A stretch of DNA of 33,898 nucleotides from Acidimicrobium sp. (GCA_002737635.1 NSIC01000006.1:1-33898), one strand, 5' to 3'. Shown: positions 9,080-18,239, counted from the first letter of the stretch. Numbers and translations are program-made. Notes: a model not told the origin generated them from the letters alone.

Positions 9080-10387
9080 CTAATAACCGAGTCTTTGAGA
9101 AAATTCGGACATCAACACATCGATCTTTACACGGCTCTGTGCCGTTGTATCTCGCTCACGAATAGTCACTGAATCATCTTCAAGCGAATCAAAATCAACA
9201 GTTACGCAATATGGCGTGCCAATCTCGTCTTGGCGGCGATATCGGCGTCCAATCGCCTGTGTTTCGTCGAAGTCACACATGTATCTCATGCCGAGCATCG
9301 CATGAATTTTTTTGGCCAAAGGCATCAGAGTGTCTTTTTTCGACAGCGGCAATACTGCAATTTGAAACGGTGCCAATCGTGGATGTAGGCGCAAGACGGT
9401 GCGTGGCTCGTCGTTAACCAAGTCTTCGTCATACGCGGCAAGCAAGAAAGCCGCCATTGTGCGATTTGCCCCGGCTGCAGGCTCTACAACATACGGAACA
9501 TATCTTTCGTTTGTTGATTGATCAAAATACTCGAGTTTTTGTCGTGAGTGCTCGGCGTGCTGTTTCAAGTCATAGTCGGTGCGTTGAGCGATGCCTTCAA
9601 GTTCGCCCCAACCCCACGGAAACAGAAACTCAATATCGCTCGTGCCCGCTGAATAATGCGAAAGTTCATCCTTGGCATGTTCACGTATTCGCAACATCTC
9701 AGCCGGAATGCCGTAGTCGATATACCACTGCAATCTTGACTTACACCAGTAGTCATACCATTGTGCGCTCTCGCTCGGCGGCACGAAAAACTCGAGTTCC
9801 ATTTGCTCGAACTCTCTGGTTCGAAAAATAAAATTGCCTGGGGTGATTTCGTTTCTGAAACTTTTACCAACTTGGGCAATACCGAACGGCGGTTTCTTGC
9901 GACTTGTCTGTAGCACATTGGCAAAATTAACGAACATCCCTTGCGCCGTCTCTGGTCGAAGGTAAACCGTCGCACCTTCACCTTCGACTGGCCCCGCATG
10001 AGTTTTGAACATCAAATTAAAGGCGCGTGCATCTGTGAATTCGCATCCCTTCTTCGATTGCGGACAATCTCGATCATCGATCTGATCTTGTCGAAAGCGA
10101 CGTTTGCAGACCGTGCAGTCAACGAGCGGATCGCTGAAATTGCTTAAGTGGCCACTCGCTTCAAACACTTGCGGAGCGCCAAGTATTGCGGCATCAATCA
10201 AAACAACATCGTCGCGTTGCTGCACCATCGTGCGAACCCACGCTTCTTTGACATTGCGCAACATCAACGAACCCAACGGGCCATAATCATACGACGACCT
10301 GAATCCGCCATAAATCTCACCACTCGGATATACGAATCCGCGGCGCTTACAAAGGTTGACGACCTGATCTAAATCTTTTGCTGGCAC
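9080..10387 (-). CDS. glyS: Glycyl-tRNA synthetase (single-chain alpha2 type)
   Basis: CKRRGFVYPSGEIYGG, YDYGPLG, LRPETAQGMFVNF, GKSFRNEITPGNFIFRTREFEQMELEFF class II motifs. Confidence 0.97.
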   Translation of the reverse strand: MPAKDLDQVVNLCKRRGFVYPSGEIYGGFRSSYDYGPLGSLMLRNVKEAWVRTMVQQRDDVVLIDAAILGAPQVFEASGHLSNFSDPLVDCTVCKRRFRQDQIDDRDCPQSKKGCEFTDARAFNLMFKTHAGPVEGEGATVYLRPETAQGMFVNFANVLQTSRKKPPFGIAQVGKSFRNEITPGNFIFRTREFEQMELEFFVPPSESAQWYDYWCKSRLQWYIDYGIPAEMLRIREHAKDELSHYSAGTSDIEFLFPWGWGELEGIAQRTDYDLKQHAEHSRQKLEYFDQSTNERYVPYVVEPAAGANRTMAAFLLAAYDEDLVNDEPRTVLRLHPRLAPFQIAVLPLSKKDTLMPLAKKIHAMLGMRYMCDFDETQAIGRRYRRQDEIGTPYCVTVDFDSLEDDSVTIRERDTTAQSRVKIDVLMSEFSQRLGY

Positions 10388-10436
10388 CCGCTCAGACTAT
10401 TACAAATCCATACAAATTTACGGTCAGGTTTTGCAA

Positions 10437-11162
10437 CTAATACTCAGGACGCTCAAACACTGCGACCGACTTGAGGCGACGCTCGAGATGATGCTCCATA
10501 CATTTTGTCGCAAGATCGGATACCTCGCGAGTTGCCGAACTCTCTGGCAAAGAAAGAGCCTGATTCAAATGTCCACCGACAATATTTTGGATGATCTTTA
10601 TCGCATCATTCGAAATAGTCGCGCCACTGCGACAACTCTGACATTGCCCGCCGCCACGAAATAGGTCGAACGCCACGATCTTGTCGCCAGACGCTCCGCA
10701 ACCCACACAACTCTCAACATGTGCACCAACTCCCTCAACGACAAGCAACTTAAAATAAAATGCAGCCAGAACCAACGCTGAGTCGTTTTCTGAAAGCCAT
10801 TGCAACGCTCCAACCAACATTTTGTAAAGGTGCGGTGTTGGCTCAGCCTCCATGCCGAGTTGGTCAACTGCTTCAAGCATTGCCAAACCGCGTGTCAGAC
10901 GATCCAAATCGCTGTATAGACCTCTTGCGTTCGTCACCAATTCAACCTGATTTACCGTGTCTAAGTCTTTGCCTTTGTTCAGCAATACATCAATATGACT
11001 TAATGGTTCTAGGCGAGCGCCAAACCGAGACGACATTTTTCGCACACCGTTGGCAACTGCGCGAACCTTTCCGTGTTCTTCGCTCATCATCACGATTATG
11101 CGATCTGCTTCGCGTAAATCATATGTGCGCAACACAACCGCCTTATCGCGATACAAACTCAC
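10437..11162 (-). CDS. recO: DNA repair protein RecO
   Basis: MSLYRDKAVVLRTYDLREADRI N-terminal OB domain and CVGCG/CQSC zinc ligands; GTG start overlapping the upstream stop. Confidence 0.93.
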   Translation of the reverse strand: MSLYRDKAVVLRTYDLREADRIIVMMSEEHGKVRAVANGVRKMSSRFGARLEPLSHIDVLLNKGKDLDTVNQVELVTNARGLYSDLDRLTRGLAMLEAVDQLGMEAEPTPHLYKMLVGALQWLSENDSALVLAAFYFKLLVVEGVGAHVESCVGCGASGDKIVAFDLFRGGGQCQSCRSGATISNDAIKIIQNIVGGHLNQALSLPESSATREVSDLATKCMEHHLERRLKSVAVFERPEY

Positions 11163-11755
11163 GAGTCGACACCACCAAAGCGACGATCGCGACGTTGAAA
11201 ATCACCGATAGCCATTTGAATGTGTTCGACATCGCATTGCAACCACGGCACATTCAAGAACACAAGTTCGCTATACGCGAGTTCCCACATCAAAGATTCA
11301 GGCACCTGAGTAGGCGCACCCAACACCAAAACCAAATCGGGTTCACCAGATGCTGGTGAGAGAAGTGTCGCCGCAAGCTTCTCTTCATCGATCTCTTGAC
11401 TACTGCTCAGTTGAGCCACGGCATTGACAAACCGCTCTTGACCATCCGCGCAAGTATCGACCACGACAATTAGTCCATGTTCAGCGATCACAGAAACTCT
11501 GTCACCAGAACGCTGACCACCAAAAATCGAAATGATTGAGTTACAGATTGCTGTGCGCTCAATCGCGCTCGCGTCCCCTGAGTAAGGATAAATAGAAAGC
11601 CACCGAACTCCGACTCCACCAACTGAACGCACCAACGCATCGATCTGAATTTTCCATTGGTCAGGGGTAGTTTTTAGCCATTCAACGATGGTTCCGGCAC
11701 ACACCAAGACATGAGCCAATTCGCTATTCAAATCGCGCGTTGTCTTAGACATCAT
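11159..11755 (-). CDS. Degenerate cis-prenyltransferase paralog (UppS-like, lacks catalytic MDGNGR motif, keeps C-terminal RxG motif)
   Basis: C-terminus MWELAYSELVFLNVPWLQCDVEHIQMAIGDFQRRDRRFGG matches the UppS C-terminal pattern (LWQxAYAELYF..WPDF...RERRFGG); N-terminal HVLVCAGTIVEWL replaces HVxxIMDGNGRWA. Confidence 0.8.
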   Translation of the reverse strand: MMSKTTRDLNSELAHVLVCAGTIVEWLKTTPDQWKIQIDALVRSVGGVGVRWLSIYPYSGDASAIERTAICNSIISIFGGQRSGDRVSVIAEHGLIVVVDTCADGQERFVNAVAQLSSSQEIDEEKLAATLLSPASGEPDLVLVLGAPTQVPESLMWELAYSELVFLNVPWLQCDVEHIQMAIGDFQRRDRRFGGVDS

Positions 11756-11814
11756 TACATTGTCTCACTTTTAAACGACTCAACTCGCCAATCAGAGTTG
11801 TTAGCGTTGAAATA

Positions 11815-12483
11815 ATGAATTCAAAATCGCTCCACGTGGCCTGCATCATGGACGGTAACGGAAGATGGGCTCGTAAGCGCGGTTTGCCCCGTACGGCTGG
11901 TCACACCGCGGGCGAAGAATCACTTGCCGATATTGTTCGTGCTGCTTCAAAGCGCGAGGTTGCATACTTGACGGTGTTTGGCTTTTCTACCGAAAACTGG
12001 GTGCGCCCGCGAGCTGAAGTTCGTCATATTCTCGGCCTGCACAAGAAACTCTTCGGACGAATTGCTGAACTTAATGAAAATGACGTTCGCGTCAATTGGA
12101 TAGGTCGTCCATTCGACGAGCCCGGTTCGCGCACACCGCTTTACGTGCAACGAGCAATTCGAAAAGCCATCGAAGACACCAGAAACAACACCGGCATGGT
12201 TTTGACTGTCGCATTCGACTATGGCTCACGAAGCGAACTGACTCGTGCAGCCAAAAAACTTGTTGAATCTAACGCCGACCTCACCCCCGCAAACTTGCAA
12301 CGAGATCTCTATGACGCGTCTTTGCCGCCGGTTGATGTACTCGTTCGAACCTCAGGTGAATCTCGAATCTCAAATTTCTTGCTCTGGCAAATCAAAGCGG
12401 CGAAAATCTATTTCACCGAGCGACCATGGCCAGATTTCGACGCCGTTGATCTTGACGCCGCCATCGCCCTGGCAAAGAACTAG
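11815..12483 (+). CDS. uppS: Undecaprenyl/polyprenyl diphosphate synthase, catalytic subunit
   Basis: HVACIMDGNGRWARKRGLPR, FGFSTENW, RTSGESRISNFLLWQ, ERPWPDF motifs; C-terminal RxG tail absent. Confidence 0.93.
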   Translation: MNSKSLHVACIMDGNGRWARKRGLPRTAGHTAGEESLADIVRAASKREVAYLTVFGFSTENWVRPRAEVRHILGLHKKLFGRIAELNENDVRVNWIGRPFDEPGSRTPLYVQRAIRKAIEDTRNNTGMVLTVAFDYGSRSELTRAAKKLVESNADLTPANLQRDLYDASLPPVDVLVRTSGESRISNFLLWQIKAAKIYFTERPWPDFDAVDLDAAIALAKN

Positions 12484-12516
12484 TCGATTAAACACGACGA
12501 TGCGCGAGACCTCGTA

Positions 12517-14424
12517 GTGCCGCCAAATATCGCCGACCAAGAAGTACTTGACGCATTGCGCCGTGTTACAAATGAATTGAGTAACGCTGAACTTCGCCAG
12601 GGTCAAGATGAGATGGCTGTTTTGGTTGGTCGTGCTCTCCGTAAAAACCGACATCTAATCGTGCAAGCAGGTACAGGCACGGGCAAAACGCTCGGCTATC
12701 TAGTGCCTGCAATTGTTTCGGGTCGACGCATTGTTGTATCAACGGTGACAAAGGCGCTGCAAGACCAACTTTCACAAAACGATCTTCCATTGTTGGCCAA
12801 AGCCCTAAACCCGACCCTCGATCACGAATTGACATGGACAGTTCTGAAGGGTCGCAGCAATTATTTATGTCGCCAGCGAATCGCCGAACTCGCCGATCGC
12901 GCCCAGTCTCGACTTGAACTCGACGACCTCTCGGTGCGCACAAAATCAGATATTAAAAAACTTTGCGAATGGGCAGAGTCGACACAGACGGGAGACGAAG
13001 GCGAACTCGATTGGCAACCACAACGAAATGCTTGGTCGATGGTTAGCGTCACCAGCGAAGAGTGCCCTGGTGCATCTCGATGCCCAAATGGTGAGAGGTG
13101 CTTTTCTGAGCGCGCAAGAAATGAAAGTCAAACCTCCGACATCGTGATCGTCAACGGTTGGCTTTATGCGTTAGACATCGTCACTGAGGGCACGATCATC
13201 GGTGAACATGATGTCGTCATTTTTGACGAGGCGCACGAGCTTGAAGATGTCGTCACCGATTCTGCGGGGCTTGCGCTATCACCGAGTCGCATAACGGCAA
13301 TTGGTTCGGCGATGAGATCGATAATTCGCGACGACGCGATGTCGGGTGGGTTTGCCAAGAGTGCCGCCCGACTGCGCGATGCGATTGTGCCGTTCATCAA
13401 CAAGCGACTTTCATTGCCCCTTGACAATGAATCTCGCGAAACTCTCGTCGAAGTGCGGGGTCGCGCAAACGGAGCACTCGAGTCGCTGCGCACCATCGCC
13501 ACAAATGACGAGTCAGCCAAACAAAGAAAACTCCGTGCGCAATCTCTTTGCACTCGTTTCATCGAGGACCTTGATTTGGCCCTCACCGATCGCAGCGGAT
13601 ATGTCGCATATGTCGCCGGCACACCTGACCGATGCTCACTTGAGATGCGCCCTTTAAATGTGGGTGCAGCGCTGCATGAAGCTGTTTGGTCACAGCGCAC
13701 TGCGATTTTGACAAGTGCGACAATTCCGAACAATCTGCCCGAGCGACTCGGCCTTGTGCCCGAGAGTTTTGATGCATGCCATGTGGCAAGCCCGTTTGAT
13801 TACGAAAATAATTCGCTGTTGTATTGCGCATCACATTTGCCCGATCCGGCACAGGGGGTGCGCGACAAAGCGGTGCATCGCGAAATTGAAGAGTTGATCA
13901 ACGCAGCCGGTGGCCGCACCCTTGCGCTATTCACGAGTTACGCGCGATTGAATAGTGCTTACAGCGAACTTGAAGACAAACTTGAATTCAAAATTCTCAA
14001 ACAAGACGATCTTCCAAAAATGGAGTTGCTGCGCAAATTCGCCGAAAATGAAGCTACATGCTTGTTTGCAACGCAAAGTTTCTTTCAGGGTGTCGATGTG
14101 CCGGGTCAAACGCTAAGTCTCGTAATCATTGACCGTCTGCCGTTTCCCGTGCCGACAGATCCGCTGATGAGCGCGCGCCGAGACGCCTACGGCAAATCTG
14201 CATTCACCGCGATTGACATTCCGATTGCTGCAACAAAATTGGCGCAAGCCGCTGGTCGACTAATTCGCACACAAACCGATATCGGAGTAGTCGCCGTTCT
14301 CGACCCGCGACTCGTGACGAAGGGTTACGGCAAGTCGATAATCGAAATGTTGCCCCCAATGGAGTTCACCAACAAACTCGCAAGAGCCAAAGAATTTTTG
14401 GCTTACGCCGTCAAAAGTCGATAA
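12517..14424 (+). CDS. DinG/XPD-family ATP-dependent DNA helicase
   Basis: QAGTGTGKTLGYLVPA Walker A, IFDEAHELEDV Walker B (DEAH), Cys cluster CPGASRCPNGERC, AAGRLIRTQTDIGVVAVLDPR motif VI; GTG start. Confidence 0.93.
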   Translation: MPPNIADQEVLDALRRVTNELSNAELRQGQDEMAVLVGRALRKNRHLIVQAGTGTGKTLGYLVPAIVSGRRIVVSTVTKALQDQLSQNDLPLLAKALNPTLDHELTWTVLKGRSNYLCRQRIAELADRAQSRLELDDLSVRTKSDIKKLCEWAESTQTGDEGELDWQPQRNAWSMVSVTSEECPGASRCPNGERCFSERARNESQTSDIVIVNGWLYALDIVTEGTIIGEHDVVIFDEAHELEDVVTDSAGLALSPSRITAIGSAMRSIIRDDAMSGGFAKSAARLRDAIVPFINKRLSLPLDNESRETLVEVRGRANGALESLRTIATNDESAKQRKLRAQSLCTRFIEDLDLALTDRSGYVAYVAGTPDRCSLEMRPLNVGAALHEAVWSQRTAILTSATIPNNLPERLGLVPESFDACHVASPFDYENNSLLYCASHLPDPAQGVRDKAVHREIEELINAAGGRTLALFTSYARLNSAYSELEDKLEFKILKQDDLPKMELLRKFAENEATCLFATQSFFQGVDVPGQTLSLVIIDRLPFPVPTDPLMSARRDAYGKSAFTAIDIPIAATKLAQAAGRLIRTQTDIGVVAVLDPRLVTKGYGKSIIEMLPPMEFTNKLARAKEFLAYAVKSR

Positions 14425-15092
14425 CCCATGCCGCGCACCGTCACAACTATTTTTGGGTCGTCTGGTACATCTTCGATTTTTAATCGCAGACGTCTGATGT
14501 GGGCGTCAACCAAACGACTATCGCCGAGATATTCGTAACCCCACACAAGTTCAAGCAATTGATCACGTGATAACACCTTGTTGGCGTTCTCCATAAAAAC
14601 ATGCAACAAGCGATACTCGGTTTTCGTCAGCGGAATTTCAACATCATTTTTTAGGACGATTCCTTGATCACTGCGCATCTCGACATCGCGCACCGTGAAT
14701 CGATCAAGAGTTGCAGAACTCATCGACAATAAAGTTGTTCGTCTCAGTGCTGCACGAATTCGCGCGGCGAGTTCTTTTGCCACGACGGGTTTAGTCACAT
14801 AATCGTCGGCACCCGCCTCGAGACCGGCCACTAAATCGTGTGTGTCGGTCTGAGCCGTCACCATGATTATCGGCACAAGACTCTTGCTTCGAAGTTCGCG
14901 ACAGACATCGAAACCCGACATGTCTGGCAGTCGCAAGTCAAGCAGCACCAGATCTACGGTTTCTGTCGAAAAAGTTTTCAAACCAGAAGCTCCGTCGGCG
15001 GCTTCAAGCACCTTGTAACCCTCGTCTTCAAGGACGAGTCGCAAGGCTGCCCGAATATCGCGATCGTCCTCAATAAATAGCAAAGTTTGCAC
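14403..15092 (-). CDS. OmpR-family response regulator, MtrA-like
   Basis: Receiver domain (IEDDRD, LLDLRLP, VTKPV) and winged-helix C-terminus (LVWGYEYLGDSRLVDAHIRRLRLKIE...VRGMGYRL). Confidence 0.93.
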   Translation of the reverse strand: MQTLLFIEDDRDIRAALRLVLEDEGYKVLEAADGASGLKTFSTETVDLVLLDLRLPDMSGFDVCRELRSKSLVPIIMVTAQTDTHDLVAGLEAGADDYVTKPVVAKELAARIRAALRRTTLLSMSSATLDRFTVRDVEMRSDQGIVLKNDVEIPLTKTEYRLLHVFMENANKVLSRDQLLELVWGYEYLGDSRLVDAHIRRLRLKIEDVPDDPKIVVTVRGMGYRLLTA

Positions 15093-15186
15093 GGCTCTAT
15101 TCTGCCCCGAAGTTGGATTTTGTTACGAGAAAGTCACAGTTTTATCGGGGTTTCATCAAATTGGCCGAGCAGTATTTGGTTGTCAC

Positions 15187-15225
15187 ACCGGCGGGAAGTC
15201 AGGCTCCCCCTTGACTCCCGCCGGT
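15187..15225 (+). promoter_or_regulatory. Strong hairpin in the divergent intergenic region between response regulator and kinase
   Basis: ACCGGCGGGA(A)GTCA ... TGACTCCCGCCGGT: 10 bp + 1-nt bulge + 4 bp, 10-nt loop. Confidence 0.6.
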
Positions 15226-15258
15226 GGGGGTTGGCAAAAATCCCGCAATGCTTGAAGT

Positions 15259-16716
15259 GTGCGAGCCCAAACTACGGCATCTGAGTCAAATCAAAGTAAA
15301 AACTTGAGTCGACTTGTAGATCTAAAAAACAAGATGCGCGGCCTTCGCGGTCGCATGATCCTTTATTTCAGTCTTAGTGCTTTCGCGGCCGCTCTTTCTT
15401 TGAGCATCGTTACTTATGCATCGACTCGTGCTTACTTGCTCGACCAACGGTCTGAACTGGCAACGAGTCAAGCGATCAATAACGCACAGTTGCTGCGCAC
15501 GCTCGTTGCCGTAAACTCGCAAGACGCTGGCGACATCGTCACCAACATCCGCACTGAAAGCGGGGGATACGCGATTCTGCACCTGGTCGATGAAGAATCA
15601 TTTTTTGCCCAAGAGCCTTTGCGCTTCACGCAATCAAACTTACCCAACGAACTCTTAACCAAAACTTTGGCTGGCCAAAGCGCCCGTCAACGGTTCGAGT
15701 TCAATGGTGAGCCATACGAAGCGCTCGGAATTTCAATTGCGGCAATTTCTGCAAACTATTTTGAAGCTTTTCCGTTGACTGATGTCGAACGCACGCTGAA
15801 TACGATTCGTACAACACTCATTTTCGGAATCATTTTGATCACAATTGCAGGTGGCATCTTCGGTTTTTCAAGCAGCGGCAGCGTGTTGCGACCATTACGC
15901 CGAGTCGCATCAGTTGCTACTGATATCGCATCAGGCGGTCTCGATGTGCGCCTTGAAGATGAAAGCGACCCGGAACTCTCAAGACTTGCTGTTTCGTTCA
16001 ACAACATGGTCGATGCAGTGCAAAACCGAATTCAACGCGAAACGCGATTCGCCAGCGATGTGAGTCATGAACTTCGCTCGCCGATCACTGCGCTCGCCGC
16101 AGCAGTCGAGGTGTTGCAAAGTCGCCGTGACGATCTGAGCGATCGCAACAAACAAGCATTCGACATTATCGCCAGCCAAGTTCATCGCTTCGATCGCACC
16201 GTTCTTGACTTGCTCGAATTGTCGCGCCTCGACGCTGGCGCCGGCAAAACCCAGGAAGAAATTGTCAATCTTGCCGATCTTGTCAAGCGCGTTTGCCAGC
16301 GTCACGGCTTCGCTGAAGTCGCTTTTGCGACAACGCTTGATGCCGACGATGAAGCCGTCATCGATAAACGCAGAATCGAACGTATCGTTTTAAATCTGCT
16401 TGAAAACGCCCGTGATCATGCTGGCGGTGCAATTTTGATTGCAGTGAGTGGTGATGAAAACCAATTACATATCGCAGTTGATGATGCTGGTGCAGGTGTC
16501 GCTCAAAGCGAACGCGAAAGAATTTTTGAGCGCTTCGCCAGAGGCACCGCATCACGAAACAGCACTGGCAGTGGGCTCGGTCTGGCAATCGTGCAAGAAC
16601 ACGCGCGTGCTCTTGGCGGACATGCGTGGGTCGAGACAAATAGCAACGGTGGCGCGAGGTTTATCGTCTCAATATTGCGCCAAAAATCAGCCGAATTGAC
16701 GAGACCGATGTTATGA
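15259..16716 (+). CDS. Sensor histidine kinase, HAMP-HisKA-HATPase, MtrB-like (true start may be ATG at 15334)
   Basis: TM segment, HAMP, RFASDVSHELRSPITAL H-box, NLLENARDHAGG N-box, GSGLGLAIVQEHARALGG G2 box. Confidence 0.93.
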   Translation: MRAQTTASESNQSKNLSRLVDLKNKMRGLRGRMILYFSLSAFAAALSLSIVTYASTRAYLLDQRSELATSQAINNAQLLRTLVAVNSQDAGDIVTNIRTESGGYAILHLVDEESFFAQEPLRFTQSNLPNELLTKTLAGQSARQRFEFNGEPYEALGISIAAISANYFEAFPLTDVERTLNTIRTTLIFGIILITIAGGIFGFSSSGSVLRPLRRVASVATDIASGGLDVRLEDESDPELSRLAVSFNNMVDAVQNRIQRETRFASDVSHELRSPITALAAAVEVLQSRRDDLSDRNKQAFDIIASQVHRFDRTVLDLLELSRLDAGAGKTQEEIVNLADLVKRVCQRHGFAEVAFATTLDADDEAVIDKRRIERIVLNLLENARDHAGGAILIAVSGDENQLHIAVDDAGAGVAQSERERIFERFARGTASRNSTGSGLGLAIVQEHARALGGHAWVETNSNGGARFIVSILRQKSAELTRPML

Positions 16717-17342
16717 AAAGGCTGATCGCGGTCGTTGTGTTAATAGCCATCAGCAGTTGTGGCGTACCAAGCACGAGCAAAGTAATCCAACTTTCGCCGT
16801 CAGAGTTGCCATCAGAACTCAGTGAACAAACGACAACAACTTCAACTACTACCACGACGATTCTCATCGACGAATCTGTCGAAGATAGGGCGACTTCGTT
16901 ACCAGAAGTTCTCGCTGAGCCAATTGAACTCTATTACATAAGTGCAAATCGGCTCGTTGCAACAACTTTGACGATTGCGAGCCCCGCAACCACTTCGCAA
17001 GTTTTAGCCGCTTTAATTGCCGGACCCCCACCTGGCGACAATGGAGTGGGTCTGCGTAGTGCACTACCGCTGAATCTGAATGCTGAAATACAAATATCTA
17101 AGGGCATCTTGCAAATAGACACAAGTTCTCAATTCTTGAGCGATCTCTCGCCAATTGATCAACGCTTGGCAATCGCTCAGATAGTTTTGACTTTCACCCG
17201 TCGTCCAGGCGTCGGCCAAATAATTTTTACGGTCGACGGACAAAGCATTGCCGTACCGCGTGGCCGAGGTGATCTCGCTAAACCTGGCACTGCAGTTAGT
17301 TTCGATGACTACTCATCACTATTAGTGACAGTCGCCGGCTAA
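16713..17342 (+). CDS. GerMN-domain lipoprotein (LpqB-like, short)
   Basis: Lipobox ISSC after a hydrophobic signal; Thr-rich linker; IELYYISANRLV...ALIAGPPPGDNGVGLRSALP...RLAIAQIVLTFTRRPGVGQIIFTVDG pattern; ATGA overlap with the kinase. Confidence 0.82.
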   Translation: MKRLIAVVVLIAISSCGVPSTSKVIQLSPSELPSELSEQTTTTSTTTTTILIDESVEDRATSLPEVLAEPIELYYISANRLVATTLTIASPATTSQVLAALIAGPPPGDNGVGLRSALPLNLNAEIQISKGILQIDTSSQFLSDLSPIDQRLAIAQIVLTFTRRPGVGQIIFTVDGQSIAVPRGRGDLAKPGTAVSFDDYSSLLVTVAG

Positions 17343-17351
17343 TCGCTTTAT

Positions 17352-18191
17352 CTAGTAGCCGAGGCGCTCGACCCGGTCGGCTCGATGTTGCCAGTCTTTG
17401 TCGACCACGACGAAAAGTTCGAGAAATGCACCTTCGGGCATCTGCTTGCGAACTTCAATGCCAACCGACTTGAGCACACTGCCTGATTTGCCAATCACCA
17501 TGCCTTTTTGACTTTTGCGCTCGACAACTATTTCGCAACGCACCCGAGGCCACTCCCATTCGGTGACGCGCGTGGCAATCGAATACGGCAACTCGTCACG
17601 AGTGACTGCCAACAACTGTTCGCGCACTAGTTCTGCCACCCACTGCGCTTGCGGCGTCTCAGATGTCATCTCGGGCGGATACATCGCCTGACCAATCGGG
17701 GCCCGCTTTACAAGTTCGGCGATCAATTGCTCGACACCCTCGCCAGTCTTGGCCGACACCGGAAAGTATTCGGCTGCACCCAAAGAAGAAATCGCGCTCA
17801 ACTGCGCCAGCAACTTTGCGTTGGAGACGGCATCAATCTTATTGATCACGACTATTGCGTTTTGAACATCGAGTTGCTCACTCACCCACTTGTCGCCTGT
17901 GCCAAAAGTTTGGGTCGCATCTATCAACAGACACACAATGTCTACGTCACGCATCGACTCAAGGGCTGTTGCGTTGACACGCTCACCGAGTGCCGTCGTC
18001 GCCTTGTGCAGACCTGGTGTATCGACAAAGACAAGTTGAGTGTCGTCAATATTGAGAATGCCCCGCACACGCGTTCGCGTTGTTTGCGGTTTGTTAGAAA
18101 CGATGCTGACCTTTTTTCCGATCAATCTATTGAGCAAAGTTGACTTGCCGACATTGGGTCGACCGACCAAAGAAATAAAGGCACTACGCAC
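17352..18191 (-). CDS. era: GTPase Era
   Basis: GRPNVGKSTLLN, DTPGLH, NKID G motifs; KH-domain GMVIGKSGSVLKSVG; GTG start. Confidence 0.96.
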   Translation of the reverse strand: MRSAFISLVGRPNVGKSTLLNRLIGKKVSIVSNKPQTTRTRVRGILNIDDTQLVFVDTPGLHKATTALGERVNATALESMRDVDIVCLLIDATQTFGTGDKWVSEQLDVQNAIVVINKIDAVSNAKLLAQLSAISSLGAAEYFPVSAKTGEGVEQLIAELVKRAPIGQAMYPPEMTSETPQAQWVAELVREQLLAVTRDELPYSIATRVTEWEWPRVRCEIVVERKSQKGMVIGKSGSVLKSVGIEVRKQMPEGAFLELFVVVDKDWQHRADRVERLGY

Positions 18192-18239
18192 GAAAGAAGG
18201 CTACCGAGATGAGATGCATCGATCTGCCAGAATTGAATA

